64,000 nt of DNA from Apostichopus japonicus (GCF_037975245.1 NC_092579.1:26649666-26713665), one strand, 5' to 3'. Positions 43,314 to 56,640 are shown, counted from the stretch's first letter. Made by a program: numbers and translations. The notes: generated by a model not told the origin, from the letters alone.

Positions 43314-43805
43314 GTGAGTTGTATTGTATTGAAACAATTGATTAATTGTTAATTACTTCCCATACTGGAGGCAACTAAAACCTATGCAATCAAGTTGGTG
43401 TCTGGGTGTGTATGTGGCAATGAGCTTGTGAACAAAATATCTCTACAAAATGCATACTAGAGTGATACCATACTTGGTTAATAAGTTGGGAAGTTGGTGA
43501 TCCCTATTGTTTTGGTGCACAACTCATGAATATTAGTGATTGGGCTTGGTTAACTGAGGCCTATAACAAATAGCTTTGGCCATGTTAGTTTGTGTTTCCA
43601 ATTTTTAGTGCTAATCTATTGGTATCTCATTATATGCCTTCTAATTTAATCTTGTCCCACTAAACATCTATAACATGAGAAGGTGTGATAGGGTGGGGGG
43701 GGGGTGGATTGATAACATGGGAGGGAGGAAGGAAGGTAAGAAAGGGTGGACCATTGCACTTTTCCCAAAAACCTTCAGTTTTGTTTCTCTGATTCACTTT
43801 ATGCA

Positions 43806-43999
43806 GATTCACTTTATGCAGATTCACTTTTTTCAGAGCCAAACACATGGCTAAATCTGGGAAATAAGCTATGGACACCCCTCCCCTCAGACCCCTGCCC
43901 CTGATTCACTTTATGCAGATTCACTTTTTTCAGAGCCAAACACATGGCTAAATCTGGGAAATAAGCTATGGACACCCCTCCCCTCAGACCCCTGCCCCT
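43806..43999. repeat. 97-bp perfect tandem duplication
   Basis: The unit starting 'gattcactttatgcagattc' and ending 'cctcagacccctgcccct' is present twice back to back with no differences seen. It is intronic and a recent event. Confidence 0.85.
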
Positions 44000-46528
44000 T
44001 ATTCAGACATCAAAGCTCTATGCAGCTGTTAGTGTGATCCAAAGAAAATATCATGCTTTGTGCGCCACTGATGTACAGTACTTGTCAAGTGAGAAGATTC
44101 AAATTTGGCCACCCCACTTTCCAAACCCACTGCTGATGCCGTCATGAGGTGATCCAAAAAACTTTCATTCATGAAACTACACAAAATCTATAAACATGAA
44201 TTATTCCTTAACAATTGCCAGCAAGAGCCTGATCATGGATAGTACCATATTGACATTTATGTCTAGCTAGTTTTCCTTGTTGAAAACAATTCTCCTCTCC
44301 TACTGACCCTACCAATTTAGTAGGGCAGCTGAAAGGGCTGTCAGCTGGGGCAGGTCTCACCCAGCATGCCCAGGGCCACGAGGTGAGTGCCCATACAAAG
44401 ATTACACAAGTGGATAAAATGCTCTTTTTCCTGTTGTGATCCTAATGAAGAAAAAGATTGATGAATTCAAAATAAAATTTAAAAAAATTGAACCCCAAAA
44501 TGACATGTTTGTTGGACAGTAAGAATGCATATATTCCATTATATTTTAGTAACTCAACTAATTGAAAAAGAACATTTTTCCTCTCTGCATGCAAATTATT
44601 ATTTTTGTTTTGTCTAAGGTTAACTTCTAGCTAGGCTGACTCCTACTGGCTCCTGCTCAACTTGGTGTGTCTAAATTTCACCACATGGTAGAGCAAAGAA
44701 ATACCATCATAAATGCATACAATTCAGCCATTACATCTTAAAAATGACAATAGTGTTATTGAACTAAAATTACAAAATATCTTACTTATATGTAAATATT
44801 AATTATCCTTCCTGAGTGGATGAGATTGCAAGTCTCAGCTCGACACATGGTCCTTGTCATTGATGGAATGTGTACATGAGTACAGGTGATATTTGATATT
44901 AGAAAAGTAGGTTTGAAAAGTTTGGTTTGTCCTATTGCTGTTGTCTATCAGGTGCCTGGATGACTCTGATGAATTAGCTGAGAGTAGCAACCTTAAAGGG
45001 GAGCATTGGTTTAATTCCTTTAAGTTGCTGATGTGTTTACAAGTCTCAGCTCATCACCTGATTGGTTGTTGGCATTGATGGCATATGTTCATGAGTTGCC
45101 AAGGCCTGTGCCATTTAAGTAAATTGTTCATGTGGAACATTGTCCTTATTTACTGCTTTTTATATCTAAACAATGAAATTAAAACTTCATTGTTACTTAA
45201 ATCACATCAAATTTATGCATGTTGATGACCCACATTTGACCTACATCACTTCTCAGCAATAAAGTACCTGTCTGAACATATGATATTCCACTCTAAATTT
45301 GTTAAACATGACATTTTGTCACTAATATCTGAGAGTTAATCCTAATATTTGAATATTCATAACAGCATCTGGAAATTTTTAAAAGTACACATTGGATAGA
45401 TGTGAGGAGGCAAACTGTTAGGATTTCTACTTGGGAGGCACACTGGTAGTGTGCAAACTGGTAGTGGGACAAAATGACCTGTTATCTTCTCAAACTGCCA
45501 AAATGTTGATGAATGAAAACATAGTATAGAAGCTTCTACTTCTTAAATGCATTTTCATATATTTTGATAATTACTTTCAAGAAAATGTAACAGTAACTTC
45601 AGTCCCATACAGAAACTAGAATTTCTTCACACATTTACTGTGCAAAAAATGTTTGTATATTCAAAACTAATTGTTGAGTGTATATTCCAGTTGGTTCATG
45701 GTGAGTCACTCTAGAGATCACAATTTTGTTTTGAGGTACTGATCAAGTTAGGTCTATAAACAATTATCACTACATTTGACAAATTTCACCATGATGTCTT
45801 TGTTGGTATTTCAACAAAACTTACAAGTTAATTTTAAGCAAAGTTCTGCATAAGTTTATTAGCTGCAAAACCTTACTTTTAACATACAGCCGGCTGTTGG
45901 CCAACAGGTACTGATAGAGTGCTGCAATATTTCTGTACCTTTAAAGTAGGGGGCTTCCATGGACCATGATATTTTCTAAACCAGCCCCTTACTATTAATC
46001 TCAAAATAACAAAATAAATTACTGAATGCAAATGAAAACTCCCATTTTATAAGGGTAAATTTCCACTCCAACCTGTTTTTTATCATTTAACCAATAACTC
46101 ATTTGATTATAAATGAATTTGGATTCTACACTTGTGCAAAAGGAAATATCATCTACCATTAGATAATCACTAGTTATGGCTGGTACTTATAGTGGCTATC
46201 TTTGGTGTGAAAGCTATAAATAATCAAAAGTTGCTGTGAGTCTTAACTACTCTGGATCATACCTTGCCACTTGGATTTGTTTTTAACAAATATTCATTTT
46301 GAGAGCAACATGTCTCTGATACAAAATGGAAAAAAAAATCAACAAACCATAAAGAATTCTTTCTACCTATTATTAGATTAAACAGTAGTAATTATTTCTT
46401 AAGCGGCGACTTATGGGACATCATCCAGTTTTGCTTCTGCTTTTAACTTACTGCTTTCAATGTCATTGTATGTGTATTGTTTTTATGATTTTAAATATTT
46501 TGTGATGTTATCTCTCTTTTTTATGTAG
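44000..46528. other. Intron-like stretch, no exon recognised
   Basis: Two diverged copies of a segment with 'caagtctcagctc' and 'attgatgg.at.tgt.catgagt' at 44828-44882 and 45040-45098 indicate an old repeat. Nothing else is identifiable. Confidence 0.45.
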
Positions 46529-46628
46529 TTTCTTAAAAGGATCACCCTACACCAGGACTGCCTCCATCATGTACAATCAGAGTGTGATAAGGAAGACTTT
46601 CAAGTGAGGTTCATCATTGATACCATTG
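46529..46628 (+). pseudogene. KMT5A-like SET gene: pre-SET exon
   Basis: Acceptor ttttatgtAG and donor ATTG|GTAAGA. Encodes FLKRITLHQDCLHHVQSE, then DKEDFQVRFIIDTIG. The second part matches the beginning of the SET fold in KMT5A-like lysine methyltransferases (…FEVRFID..KGRGVFA). It joins in phase (G|GA) with the next exon at 47408. The exon itself is unbroken. Marked as pseudogene because of stops in the following exons. Confidence 0.65.
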
Positions 46629-47407
46629 GTAAGATGTAAAAAAAAAATCAATTAATGCCTTTTTAGGACATTCTGTATGATAGTGCATCAAATTCAGGTG
46701 GGAAATGATCCACAGCTTAAACTATAAAACTAACACTAAATATTTCAACTTGAACGTTGGTCAAATTGTTTTACTGACATTGGAGTACAGTATGTTAAAG
46801 GTAGTCTGTATTGGCCCTAAATTTTGGCATGCTTAAATTGCTAGAAGTTTTCAAAAAGTACTGACCTTGAGGTCTTTACTTTCCAAACTGTTCTCAAATT
46901 CTAAATGAACACACAAGACGACTGAAAGTCCCAGTGAGGTAAATTGATTTAGTTCCGATATGGAAAGTACCGCCATTTACTGTTGCTCAATGGAATACTA
47001 TTATAAATACAAAGCAATTTTCCTTCCTGCCACTGGGATTGGGGTGGGGTGGGGGGATGAGGGGGTCATGCCCAGTGTCTCTCTCATTTTGTTTTGACCT
47101 TTTTGTGTGTGGGGGGGGTGCTCATTTAGAAGAGTTGGTCTTGATAACATTACTGTTTCATTATAATGATTGTACAGATGGAGGGATGGGGGTGAGCAGA
47201 AAGAAGGGAAATTATTTAAGAACAAAATCACTTTTAGAACACCAACTGTGTATGGCCTTCTGTGATTGTTCCCAATTCGATATGGAACGCGGGAGTGAGG
47301 CTGTCCAAGATTGAAGACATTGGACACAACATCAAAGAATTCTTCTATTTTCTTTCCCTGTATCAGAAAATCTTTTTCAATCCATTCCTTTTTTGATATC
47401 TTGACAG

Positions 47408-47567
47408 GAAGAGGAGTGTTTGCAACAAAGGAAATCAGGCAAGGTGATTTCTAGCTAGAGTATAGAGGAGAAATAATTTCTCCTGAGGTGGTATCCAAAA
47501 TAGCTAGAACCAAGGAAGATGGCAACACCTTCATGTACTTTTATGAGAATGGTGGAACTATAGAATG
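47408..47567 (+). pseudogene. KMT5A-like SET gene: SET-N exon with in-frame TAG
   Basis: Acceptor atcttgacAG, donor GAATG|GTAAGT. Encodes GRGVFATKEIRQGDF, stop, LEYRGEIISPEVVSKIA and FMYFYENGGTIE. GRGVFA (S-adenosylmethionine-binding loop) and EYRGEIIS are canonical SET-N motifs. The TAG at 47452-47454 falls where relatives have a hydrophobic residue between GDF and LEY, consistent with a single point change from a Leu codon. Joins in phase (TG|T) with the exon at 48316. Relatives in fish and marine invertebrates form a multi-copy group, sometimes linked to mobile elements. Confidence 0.75.
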
Positions 47568-48315
47568 GTAAGTTAAAATGTTTGCTTCCCATATTATGGT
47601 CTGTAATTGTTTATTTTTCTTTGACTATTCACAACATTAAGGATAACAATTTAAACTTTGAAATGCATATTTTGTTCTATAAATATTCACAAAATGGAGG
47701 GTTCGAATGTCACACTACTTGCTAATTTGTGAGTAGGATTTTATTATTACCAGGAGAAAATGAAAGGCACTACTATTTTTCATGGAGTAGCCTAAATTAC
47801 CTGAGAATATTCGCTGCATATTTCTACAAATAAAACCTAGTCTACTTTCCAAAGATTTGTCTGATGGAGCGAGATATCACCTTTGAATTACACTGATTTT
47901 TCACCAGAAGTGGACTTGAAGCAAACGAGGGTGATGTCAGAGTTACGCACTGACAACAAAGCGTTTTTTTTACCTTTCACAAACTACTGTATGTTTGCAC
48001 CTTGGAATGAATAACTTGCAAAGGGGAGTCATACTTGATGCTTGGGGTTGACTTTTGTGTGAAAAGAGACAACTTCAAATGTACATCAAAACATATGACT
48101 TGAATCAAATTCCTCCAGAATGTTACATTCATTTTCCTATTTAACCTGTCAAATATTCATTTTGGCTTGTACTATCATAAACCATGGGTGATCTGTCTAT
48201 TTAGCTCTCTATACAGTGTTTCAACTTTTACAGTTGTTCAGTCCTGCTCCTTTGGTTTCATAGTCATTCTGAATTGTTTTATAATCCACTTAAACTTTCA
48301 ATTTGTTGCCCTCAG

Positions 48316-48508
48316 TATTGATGCTACAGACACAGCCTGTGTTGCAAAGATGGTAAATGATGAGATTGGCAGGGAGGCCAATTCTGTTATGAAGAAACAG
48401 ATACTTGAATGAAGAGTCTGTCTCTGTTTGTTTGCCCTAAAAGACATGAAACATGGTCAAGAACTCCGGTACGACTATGGGCAAACAGATTTACCGTGGA
48501 GAAAGAAG
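48316..48508 (+). pseudogene. KMT5A-like SET gene: SET-C exon with in-frame TGA
   Basis: Acceptor ttgccctcAG, donor AAG|GTAAGA. Encodes IDATDTACVAKMVNDEIGRE, ANSVMKKQILE, stop, RVCLCLFALKDMKHGQELRY and DYGQTDLPWRKK. Conserved SET features are the 'IDAT…VND' block, 'LFALKDM..GQELRYDYG' (including the active-site Tyr of the DYG motif) and a terminal 'LPWR'. The asparagine-histidine pair usual in active SET domains is VND here, as in the KMT5A-like side group. The TGA is at 48410-48412. With two independent stops the gene is probably dead, though both stops could be allelic. Confidence 0.75.
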
Positions 48509-51356
48509 GTAAGAAAGAAATTGCAAGGCATGAGTAAAAAATCACTGGTTTGTTAAAGTTTAATAGGGTATGGAGAAACATCTTAAAGATAAAGTCTTGG
48601 TCATGATGTTTTTTTTCAGATTTTAACTTGTGAAAGTTCATATCAGCATTAAGGAAAACTGAATGGATATTGCAACTGTTTCCACATTATGTAGGGAACA
48701 GAGTGGTATGTTGTAACTGAACTGTGTAGACTGGCGATAAAAACACTGCTGGCACTAAACACATTTCTAATGTAAAAGATAAGTTTAAAAACCCTTTCTG
48801 CTTGAATGAGATTTGATTGAGGAAACCTTGGATGTTGTCGTAACCTCATTATTCAATTGCAACTATTTTTTGTGGTTTGACACATTTCATAACATTTTTT
48901 TAATTTAACCTTTGTGTTAGTTTATACTAATATCACCTTAATACCTTCCCTGGAGTTCAGTACTTGTCTTACAGTACTGATACTTAGCTATGCATGTGAC
49001 TATGAAGAAGACAAATATGTGCTGTGAAAGCCGAGCACAAGACTCCTTTGATGTTTGTAAAACCATAAAAAAAAGGCATGAAGAAAACTGCCCAAAGCTT
49101 CAAGTTTCCTTCCTTATTTCGAAGATAAGAATTTATGGAAATTATTAAAAATAAGAAAACTTTTGAACTGTTCTAGACCTACCACGATTTGGACCCTAAA
49201 CCAAGACCCAGAGAATTATAAAATTTATAATTTGAAGCAGTGTTAATATCACCTTTCATGGGATTAATAGTAAGGTACATAACCGTGAGAATCTGTAAGA
49301 TAAAATATATACTTATACAGCAAAATAGTTCAATCTACTTGCTTCTGAACTAAACAGTGAGGGTGGTGTCTTAATTTAACAAATTGTAATGGAAGTTGTC
49401 AATACTTGGTAAACTATTTACGAGCTAATAGTGGCCAAACATGATGTGGTAGGAATTAGAAAATATGCAATGAAATATAAGCAAGAAATTTTTGGCACAG
49501 AAATAAATGAATTTATAACAACCTTCAAGAATATCAGCTTAACCACCAATATGTGCTAGAAATGAAATAATGGTCACTTATGCTCTTTGCTTCATTCCTC
49601 AAACTACTATTCTGTAGCACAAAATTTTTAGAACCATTTGTCGTGAATAATCTTTCTCTTCTCAAAACAATAAATAAAAGGTGTTACTGTAAGTTAAATG
49701 AAAACAAATGAATGTATGATCTTATATTTCTCAAGTTTATTTTCCTTTAATAATGTTGAAATCAAATACAGTATTACAAAACGATATCATGCAGTGTATG
49801 AAATATTACAAACCTCGGTCCCTGGCACCAAATGTTCCTATTTTCACCCATCAATCCTCGTCTACCCCCTCCCCACCCCACTCACAATCACTACTTACCC
49901 ATCTAGTAACCTTTATTTACATAAACAGATTAATAGGGAAATATTCTAAATCTGTTGCATGATATGGATAAAATTGAAAGCAAATAGTTAATAGCCATCT
50001 CTGTAATTTCTTCCTCAAAAGAAAGAACTATTTCACACGTTTTTGTAGAAAAATAATTATTAAAAGTTTACTTTTAAAAATAATAACAACAACTATTGCA
50101 AAATAATATATACAGTATCTGTGAAGTTAAGATTTCCCTCTACCAGTAAAAAACAGAACACTATTTAAAACAAAAATAGGACAAAATGTACCACAAAAAA
50201 ACAAAAAATCTTGCTTTTGTTTGAGATCTTGAACATAACATACATCGCATGCATCTTGCTCATGTCCAGATGTTTAAAGGAGCATTTTGAGGAAAAATTT
50301 AACAAATTTTCTGCCCTGTCAAGATACTAAAATCCCATGCCAATGAAGGTCATTAATTTCACTAGACAACTTCAACCTAAAATAATGTATTCCAAGTGGA
50401 ACAATTTCAAACATTATCAATGTGATTTCTGTGCCTGAAATATGAAAAATGTCTTGAGTGTTAACTATGGAAGATCATTGGATTTGTTCACCACTTTAAC
50501 CACTGTAGGCTTGATTAAATTTACAATTAAATGCATAAAGCTTCTGTAATTGCTTCAAGAAAGTTGTTGTTTTTGGTTGAAAGCAATTTATTCCTTTTCT
50601 CCCATGTTGTAAGTCCTATTCATATAGGGTAAAATGAATTGGTTTGTTTACGAGGTAAACACCCCCCCCCCACCCCAATACAGAAATCATTGATACAAAT
50701 ATGTAGCTAACCTGTTGCATTATTGTTCAAAATTATACATGGCTTTAGAACTCATTTGTATACATTGACTCAAGTTCTGCTTGTGTTAATTCTAGTTAAG
50801 AATGAAACTTCATGTCTTCCTATGGCATATATACATTTTTGTTACATGCGCAGTTTTATCAAGTTTTTTGAAACACACTTAGAAGGAAGTGAAAATACAA
50901 GGAACTCTTTTTTCTGATACAACAAATTTGTTACCATCGAAGAACAGAAAGTAAAACCCAAAGTGTGTATCGCAGTCTAAGAAGTAAAATACTAAACTTT
51001 GTCACACAAAAGAGAAAAAAACTTTATGAAATGTTGGTCCGTCAAATGTAATACAAACTATTCCTGTGTAAATAAAAAAATATCTACAATGGCAGAAAAG
51101 GAGACAAAAGTCCTCCAATCAATTCTGGGATACATATAAATATTGCAAAATTATGAGGAGATATCAGATATGGAAAAGTTATCCTGTGTGACATATTGAC
51201 TTTTAATTTTGGGGATTAACCTTGAATAAATAGAAAGGAAATGCATTTCTTTTTCAAATGTTGAAAAAAATAGCCATCGCAATGAGCACTCAATCCATAA
51301 CTTATTAAGATTTAATACAAACCAATGACCTAGTTTTATGATCGCATTGTAATGAG
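48509..51356. other. No recognisable exon
   Basis: AT-rich. A C run occurs at about 50660-50670 and short open frames near 49700-49960 lack motifs. No further SET-gene exon could be identified. Confidence 0.5.
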
Positions 51357-51810
51357 TGACCATTTAGCAGTACATGTAATTATCCAGCAATGAGCTATTT
51401 CATAGACCCATTGAAAGTAGTGACCATTTAGCAGAACGTGTAATTATCCAGCAATGAGCTACTTTGTAGACCCATTGAAATTGGTGACAATTTAGCAGTA
51501 CGCGTAATTATCCAGCAATGAGCTATTTCATAGACCCATTGTAATTAATGACCATTTAGCAGTACACGTAATTATCCAGCAATGAGCTATTGAAATTAGT
51601 GACCATTTAGCAGTATGTGTAATTATCCAGCAATGAGCTATTTAATAGACCCCATTGTAATTAATGACCATTTAGCAGTACGCGTAATTATCCAGCAATG
51701 AGTTATTTCGTAGACTCATTGAAATTAGTGACCATTTAGCAGTATGTGTAATTATCCAGCAATGAGCTTTTTAATAGACCCCATTGTAATGAGTAACCAT
51801 TTAGCAGTAT
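51357..51810. repeat. Tandem array, 64-bp unit, about eight copies
   Basis: Units begin 'tgaccatttagcagtac' and contain 'gtaattatccagcaatgagc' and 'catagacccattgaaatta'. Spacings are 64, 64, 64, 51, 65, 64 and 65 bp, one unit having a 13-bp deletion. Two alternating variants ('gtaattaatgacc' and 'gaaattagtgacc') suggest growth by two-unit duplications. Confidence 0.9.
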
Positions 51811-52966
51811 GTGTTTTCTATTGTCTATTATCTATTGTTGTTACATTGCAAGACAATATTACAACTGTATTATTCATTATGAGAATTGAATTCATGTTAT
51901 TGATCCACTAACCAAGCTCTGCCTGTATGAATTTCAATATGTTGAACAATCAATACCTTGTTTTGTGCACATTGGGACAATCATTATTAACTTTTGCATA
52001 TGAACCTCATTTTCATCTTTCTTTCTTCAATTTTTTCAATAGTTTCAAATCGATAATCCAGCTTTTTGCCTGCAAACGGTCCAATAGTGTTATACAAACT
52101 TTTCTTGCAAAGCAAATACTGCAAAAGGAAATACCAAAGAAGCAGCTTGTGTCTCCAACATGGCTAAAAACTCATTGGGTATATTTCCCTTGATGTTATT
52201 GATCAAACTTTTTTGTTGCCAATTAATTTATAAGAAGTATTTGAAATTTTCTGATACAGAAAAAAAAAAGAGTTGGAACACAAAGATATATGTTGTTTCA
52301 CTGATCATATTTACTTTGCCATCAACTATATCAGAGTAACTGTGGTAAATATGCTAATGGCCGTCACAATGTGACAACGAACAACATCTCACCTTTAAAT
52401 AAAAGACCTGGTGTCATCCCACGACAAAATAGTTAACGAGACTTACCATTAATGTATATCAGTTGGAATTTAGGTACACTTACTTAGGTACACTTACTTA
52501 ATCAAAAACTGTTTCAGACTGTATAAATGACAATTAACTCTACAGGGTGACAAATATATTGTAAATACATCATTTCTTAACAAGACTGCAAGCCCACGAT
52601 GATTGGATGAGTACTGTCATGAACAAACTAAACATAGGTAGATGCCATGCTATGTATATTCCATTTTGAAACGGTTATCGGTTCCAATCGTTCCAAGAAT
52701 CCAGTGTTTGATGGGGGAACCATGCAACCATACAATCCATTCTCTTCTTCACCAGAAAACACCGGATAACGTGAAACATTCTCGATCACGTAATTTGGGA
52801 TTCACTTAATCGACGGCCATATTTCTGGGATGTTTCCTAAGCAAACATTGGCAATAGATTTGTAAAGATGGTGGCTTTTCACCTCTGTACCCTTGAGTTG
52901 TATCAGACTGAGTCTCACACTATTGGGCGTTGAAATAATTGAATTTTTTTAAAAAGAGATTGCATT
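51811..52966. other. No recognisable gene
   Basis: AT-rich. 'aggtacacttactt' is repeated directly near 52472-52500. It lies 3' of the kinase gene (minus strand) and may include its 3' UTR. Confidence 0.45.
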
Positions 52967-53108
52967 CTATTTAAATATTTTATGTATCTTCTTCATCGCT
53001 GTCTTGATTTCTGAAAAGTTTTTTCTGTCCTCTGGTTCTTTCCTCCAGCAGGCCTGGATCCATTCCCAGACGGCACCTGGACATTCGGGAGGCTGGTTCA
53101 TCCGATAG
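52967..53108 (-). CDS. FER/FES-like tyrosine kinase, last coding exon
   Basis: Acceptor (minus strand) tcaatttcaAG at 53109-53110. Encodes YRMNQPPECPGAVWEWIQAC, WRKEPEDRKNFSEIKTAM and KKIHKIFK, then a stop. This is kinase subdomain X-XI, with the invariant Arg in 'PEDRKNF' that packs against the catalytic loop Glu. The chain ends shortly after the kinase fold, as in FER and FES, which have no C-terminal tail. To keep frame with the preceding exon the first base C must follow an exon ending in AA. Confidence 0.75.
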
Positions 53109-53644
53109 CTTGAAATTGAGGAGAAGATAGGCTTATAACCATGACAACGACAAACAAGCACAGGCATCTAACAGTCGCTATGGTAGTGGTCAATAACGAG
53201 ACATTTTAGGCATATTTCCAAGAATGTCAGACTTTTTTCTACATCATTTGTATCATTAATATTATATGTAAATAGCAGTAGTTAGTGCTAACGTAAATTA
53301 AGGTGGCATTTTTCTTGAGGACGAAAAGAAGGAAGCAGTTACAGCTTTACACAAATTAATCCCCCCTCCACTCCCCCAAAGAATAATTCATTAACTGTCT
53401 GGTACAGCTTTGGAAACCCTCTATTATACCTACTGAGGCTTTCTTGTGTAACTATAGTAACCAACTGAGGACCACCTGGTGTAACTTTTGTTATCTATTA
53501 TATATCATCTTTTAATTGTAATTTGAATTGCATACAGTGAGTACTATTATTTTCCAGTTCATCTGGCCAATATTCTTATTTTCCTTAAAGGGGGAGGGTA
53601 AGGTTAAAGTGACTTCATATTCCTCTCTCATTGTTTTTCAGTAC

Positions 53645-53771
53645 TTACTGCCCTCTATTTTCTCTCTGGCCTCGTTGTTATTCATGCCGGGGTACGGAGT
53701 GCTACCTCTGGAGAATATCTCCCAGAGGAGTACTCCATAATTCCAGACGTCAGAGAGCGACGTGTATCTTC
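53645..53771 (-). CDS. FER/FES-like tyrosine kinase, penultimate exon
   Basis: Acceptor ctctttcAG at 53772-53773. Encodes (G)[39 protein letters not shown]. '[14 protein letters not shown]' is kinase subdomain IX, and 'YTS.SDVW…NN.EAREKIE' is closest in my memory to FER/FES cytoplasmic tyrosine kinases, which signal at cell junctions and the cytoskeleton via F-BAR and SH2 domains upstream. A strong-looking donor GTAAGT is present at 53648-53643, but using it breaks the frame. The weaker GTACTG four bases further on keeps the frame into the next exon. The ATP-binding and catalytic exons are not in the window; they must lie beyond the 54-63 kb array. Confidence 0.7.
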
Positions 53772-53861
53772 CTGAAAGAGGATAGAGAGAGGACAAGCAG
53801 AACGGGTTGATTCGTGAGGAGATAGATGATGCAAGTCTCACGTTGAATGGAAGAGTCTAAA

Positions 53862-53900
53862 AAACATATTTATATATATATATATTTTATTATATATGCA
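53862..53900. repeat. TA-rich microsatellite
   Basis: 'atatttatatatatatatat' and neighbouring TA dinucleotides in the intron of the kinase gene. Confidence 0.8.
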
Positions 53901-54299
53901 ATCAATTTAATATGTATCTGAACAAGATTTGAATGCTAGTACCTGTCTGTTGATGTTTCATGCTACGATGTAAGCTAGGGGCAAATTTTTTACGGATTTT
54001 GACTGGTTGTCCATCTGACAACCCGGCCTAATAGTTTATATGTCGAGAAAATTATAAAAATATCAAAATAAGAATCACTAATATATTCACTTTAGGAGAG
54101 ATTGATTAGACCATTGATTAGATTAGATTCATTAAAACTGATTGGTTGGAATTAAACAGGACTATATCTGAGCCTTATGATGTTTTGATTTATATATTTG
54201 ATTATTGATTCCTAGAGCTACAGTATGATGTGTCAACTGTTTTTAACAAGTAATTCTTATTTTTCAAATTGGGGGGGGGATGTGGGGTGGGGAAATACA

Positions 54300-56640
54300 T
54301 TATCAATGAATTTGGACAAAAAAAAGCTAAGATGCCAATCAGGATGCTCATTATGGATTCCAAGGGCTCAGGTAAACTCTTCAATGAAGTGGCAGGGTTT
54401 GGGATTGAAAGAGTTTCACATAATAAAACGATTTTCAAAATGTTTCCTTGTGTTTTATTTCAAATTGTGAATGTTCTGATTTTGGCCAAAAATGAGAAAT
54501 AAAATCTTAATGCTTTGGCCAGACAAAATCATTAAATTTTGAAAGAAAAAAAAAATGTTCTCAAATGCCAGTCAGGATGCTCATTATGGATTCCAAGAGC
54601 TCGGGTATACTCTTCAATGAAGGTAAGTGTCGGTCTATGGAACACTAATAAAATGATTTTCAAATGTGTCTTTGTACTTTCTTTAAATTGAGAACGAATA
54701 ATCTCATTATAGCTTAATAAGAAGGACACCCTCTATACAGTGTAGAAAAAACTAAAAAAAATGGCCAAAAAAAGAAGAGAATTGATAAGGCTATAAGCCA
54801 TACAAAATCCCAAAAATTTTGACCAAAAAAAAAAAGTTCTCAAATGCCAGTCAGGATGCTCATTATGGATTCCCAGAGCCCAGATATGCTTCTCTCTGGA
54901 GTTAAAAGTGGTAGCCTATGGAATTTTTAGCCTATTAAAATGATTCTCAAAATGTTTCATTATAAATTCCCTCAAATTGAGAATGAATAATATCACTGTT
55001 GCTTTGGAAGGACACCCACTATCTAATGCATATGTGTAGGAAGAACTAAAATAAGGTCATGATTTTGGCCAAAAAAAAATAAACTCCTTAGGCTATATAG
55101 CCATACAAATTCATTAAATTTGGACCAAAAAAAAAAGGTTCTCAAATGCCAGTCAGGATGCTCATTATAGATACCAAGGGCCCAGATATGCTTCTCTCTG
55201 AAGTTAAAAGTGGTAGCCTATGGAATTTTTAGCCTATTAAAATGATTCTCAAAATGTTTCATTATAAATTCCCTCAAATTGAGAATGAATAATATCACTG
55301 TTGCTTTATAAGAAGGACACCCTCTATCTAATGCATATGCATGAAAGAACTATAAAGGTCATGATTTTGGCCCCCCAAAATAACTCAAGGCTATAGCCAT
55401 ACAAAATCATTAAATTTTGGAAACAAAAAAAAGTTCTCAAATGCCAGTCGGGATGCTCATTATTGATTCCCAGAGCCCAGATATGCTTCTCTCTGAAGTT
55501 AAAAGTGGTAGTTTGTGGAATCTTTAGCCTATTAAAATGATTCTCAAAATGTTTCATTATAAATTCTCTCAAATTGAGAATGAATAATATCATTGTTGCT
55601 TAATAAGAAGGACACCCTCCATCCAATGCATGTGTGGAAAGAACTAAAAGGGTCATGATTTTTACCCCCCCCCTCCCCAAAGTAAGGCTTTGGCCATACA
55701 AACTCAATAAATTCAGACAAAAAAAAGTTCTCAATGCCAGTCAGGATGCTCATTATGGATACCCAGAGCCCAGATATGCTTCTCTCTGAAGTTAAAAGTG
55801 GTAGCATATGGAATTTTTAGCATATTAAAATGATTCTCAAAATGTTTCATTATAAATTCTCTCAAATTGAGAATGAATAATATCATTGTTGCTTAATCAG
55901 AAGGACACCCTCCATCCAATGCATATGTGTGGAAAGAACTAAAAGGGTCGTGATTTTCACCCCCCTCCCCAAAGTAAGGCTTTGGCCATACAAACTCAAT
56001 AAATTCAGACAAAAAAAAGTTCTCAATGCCAGTCAGGATGCCAAGAGCCCAGATATGCTTCTCTCTGAAGTTAAAAGTGGTAGCATATGAAATTTTTAGC
56101 ATATTAAAATGATTCTCAAAATGTTTCATAATAAATTCTCTCAAATTGAGAATAATATCATTGTTGCTTAATAAGAACGACACCCTGTATCTAATGCACA
56201 TGTGTGGAAAGAATTAAATAGGTCATGATGTGGGCCATATGGCTGCAACTTTACAAATTTAGTGAATTTGGAGAACGAAAGTTCTCAATTGACAGTCAGG
56301 ATGCTCCCTATGTTTTCATACAGAGCTCAGAAATATGCTTTACTATGCAGTTTCTATGTTTTTTAGAATTTCTTTCAAGGTGGGAATGGTTCTTCTCATT
56401 CCATCTATTTTTGTAAAATTAAATGAAATTAGAAAATCAGAAATTTGCTTTTCTATCCAGATAAAAGTGGTAGTCTATGGAATTTTAAGCCACGTGATAT
56501 CATAACAATTTTCAAAGTGTTTTAGAATAACCTTCTTTTAACCTGGGAATGAATAATACATTATTACATAATTCAAAAAGACACCCTCCATCCTATGCAT
56601 ATACTTAAAAGGTCATGATTATGGTAAAATATAGAGTTAT
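54300..56640 (+). repeat. Array of about 300-bp units, forward orientation
   Basis: Eight diverged units, each with the anchor 'gccagtcaggatgctcatta' (near 54334, 54568, 54846, 55148, 55443, 55735, 56030, 56293). The anchor is followed by 'ggattcccagagc', 'cttctctctgaagttaaaag', 'aaaatgattctcaaaatg', 'gaatgaataatatcattgtt', 'aagaaggacaccctc' and 'aggtcatgattttggcc'. Spacing is 234-302 bp. Small open frames in it are repeat by-products. It lies in the inferred intron of the kinase gene. Confidence 0.9.

Noticed and set aside
47001-47327. Overlapping open frames on both strands just upstream of the SET exon
   Set aside because: Low-complexity G-rich intron; the supported exon begins at 47408 with a proper acceptor.
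51357-51810. 64-bp repeats considered as CRISPR-like
   Set aside because: The whole unit is repeated without unique spacers; it is a minisatellite in a eukaryotic genome.
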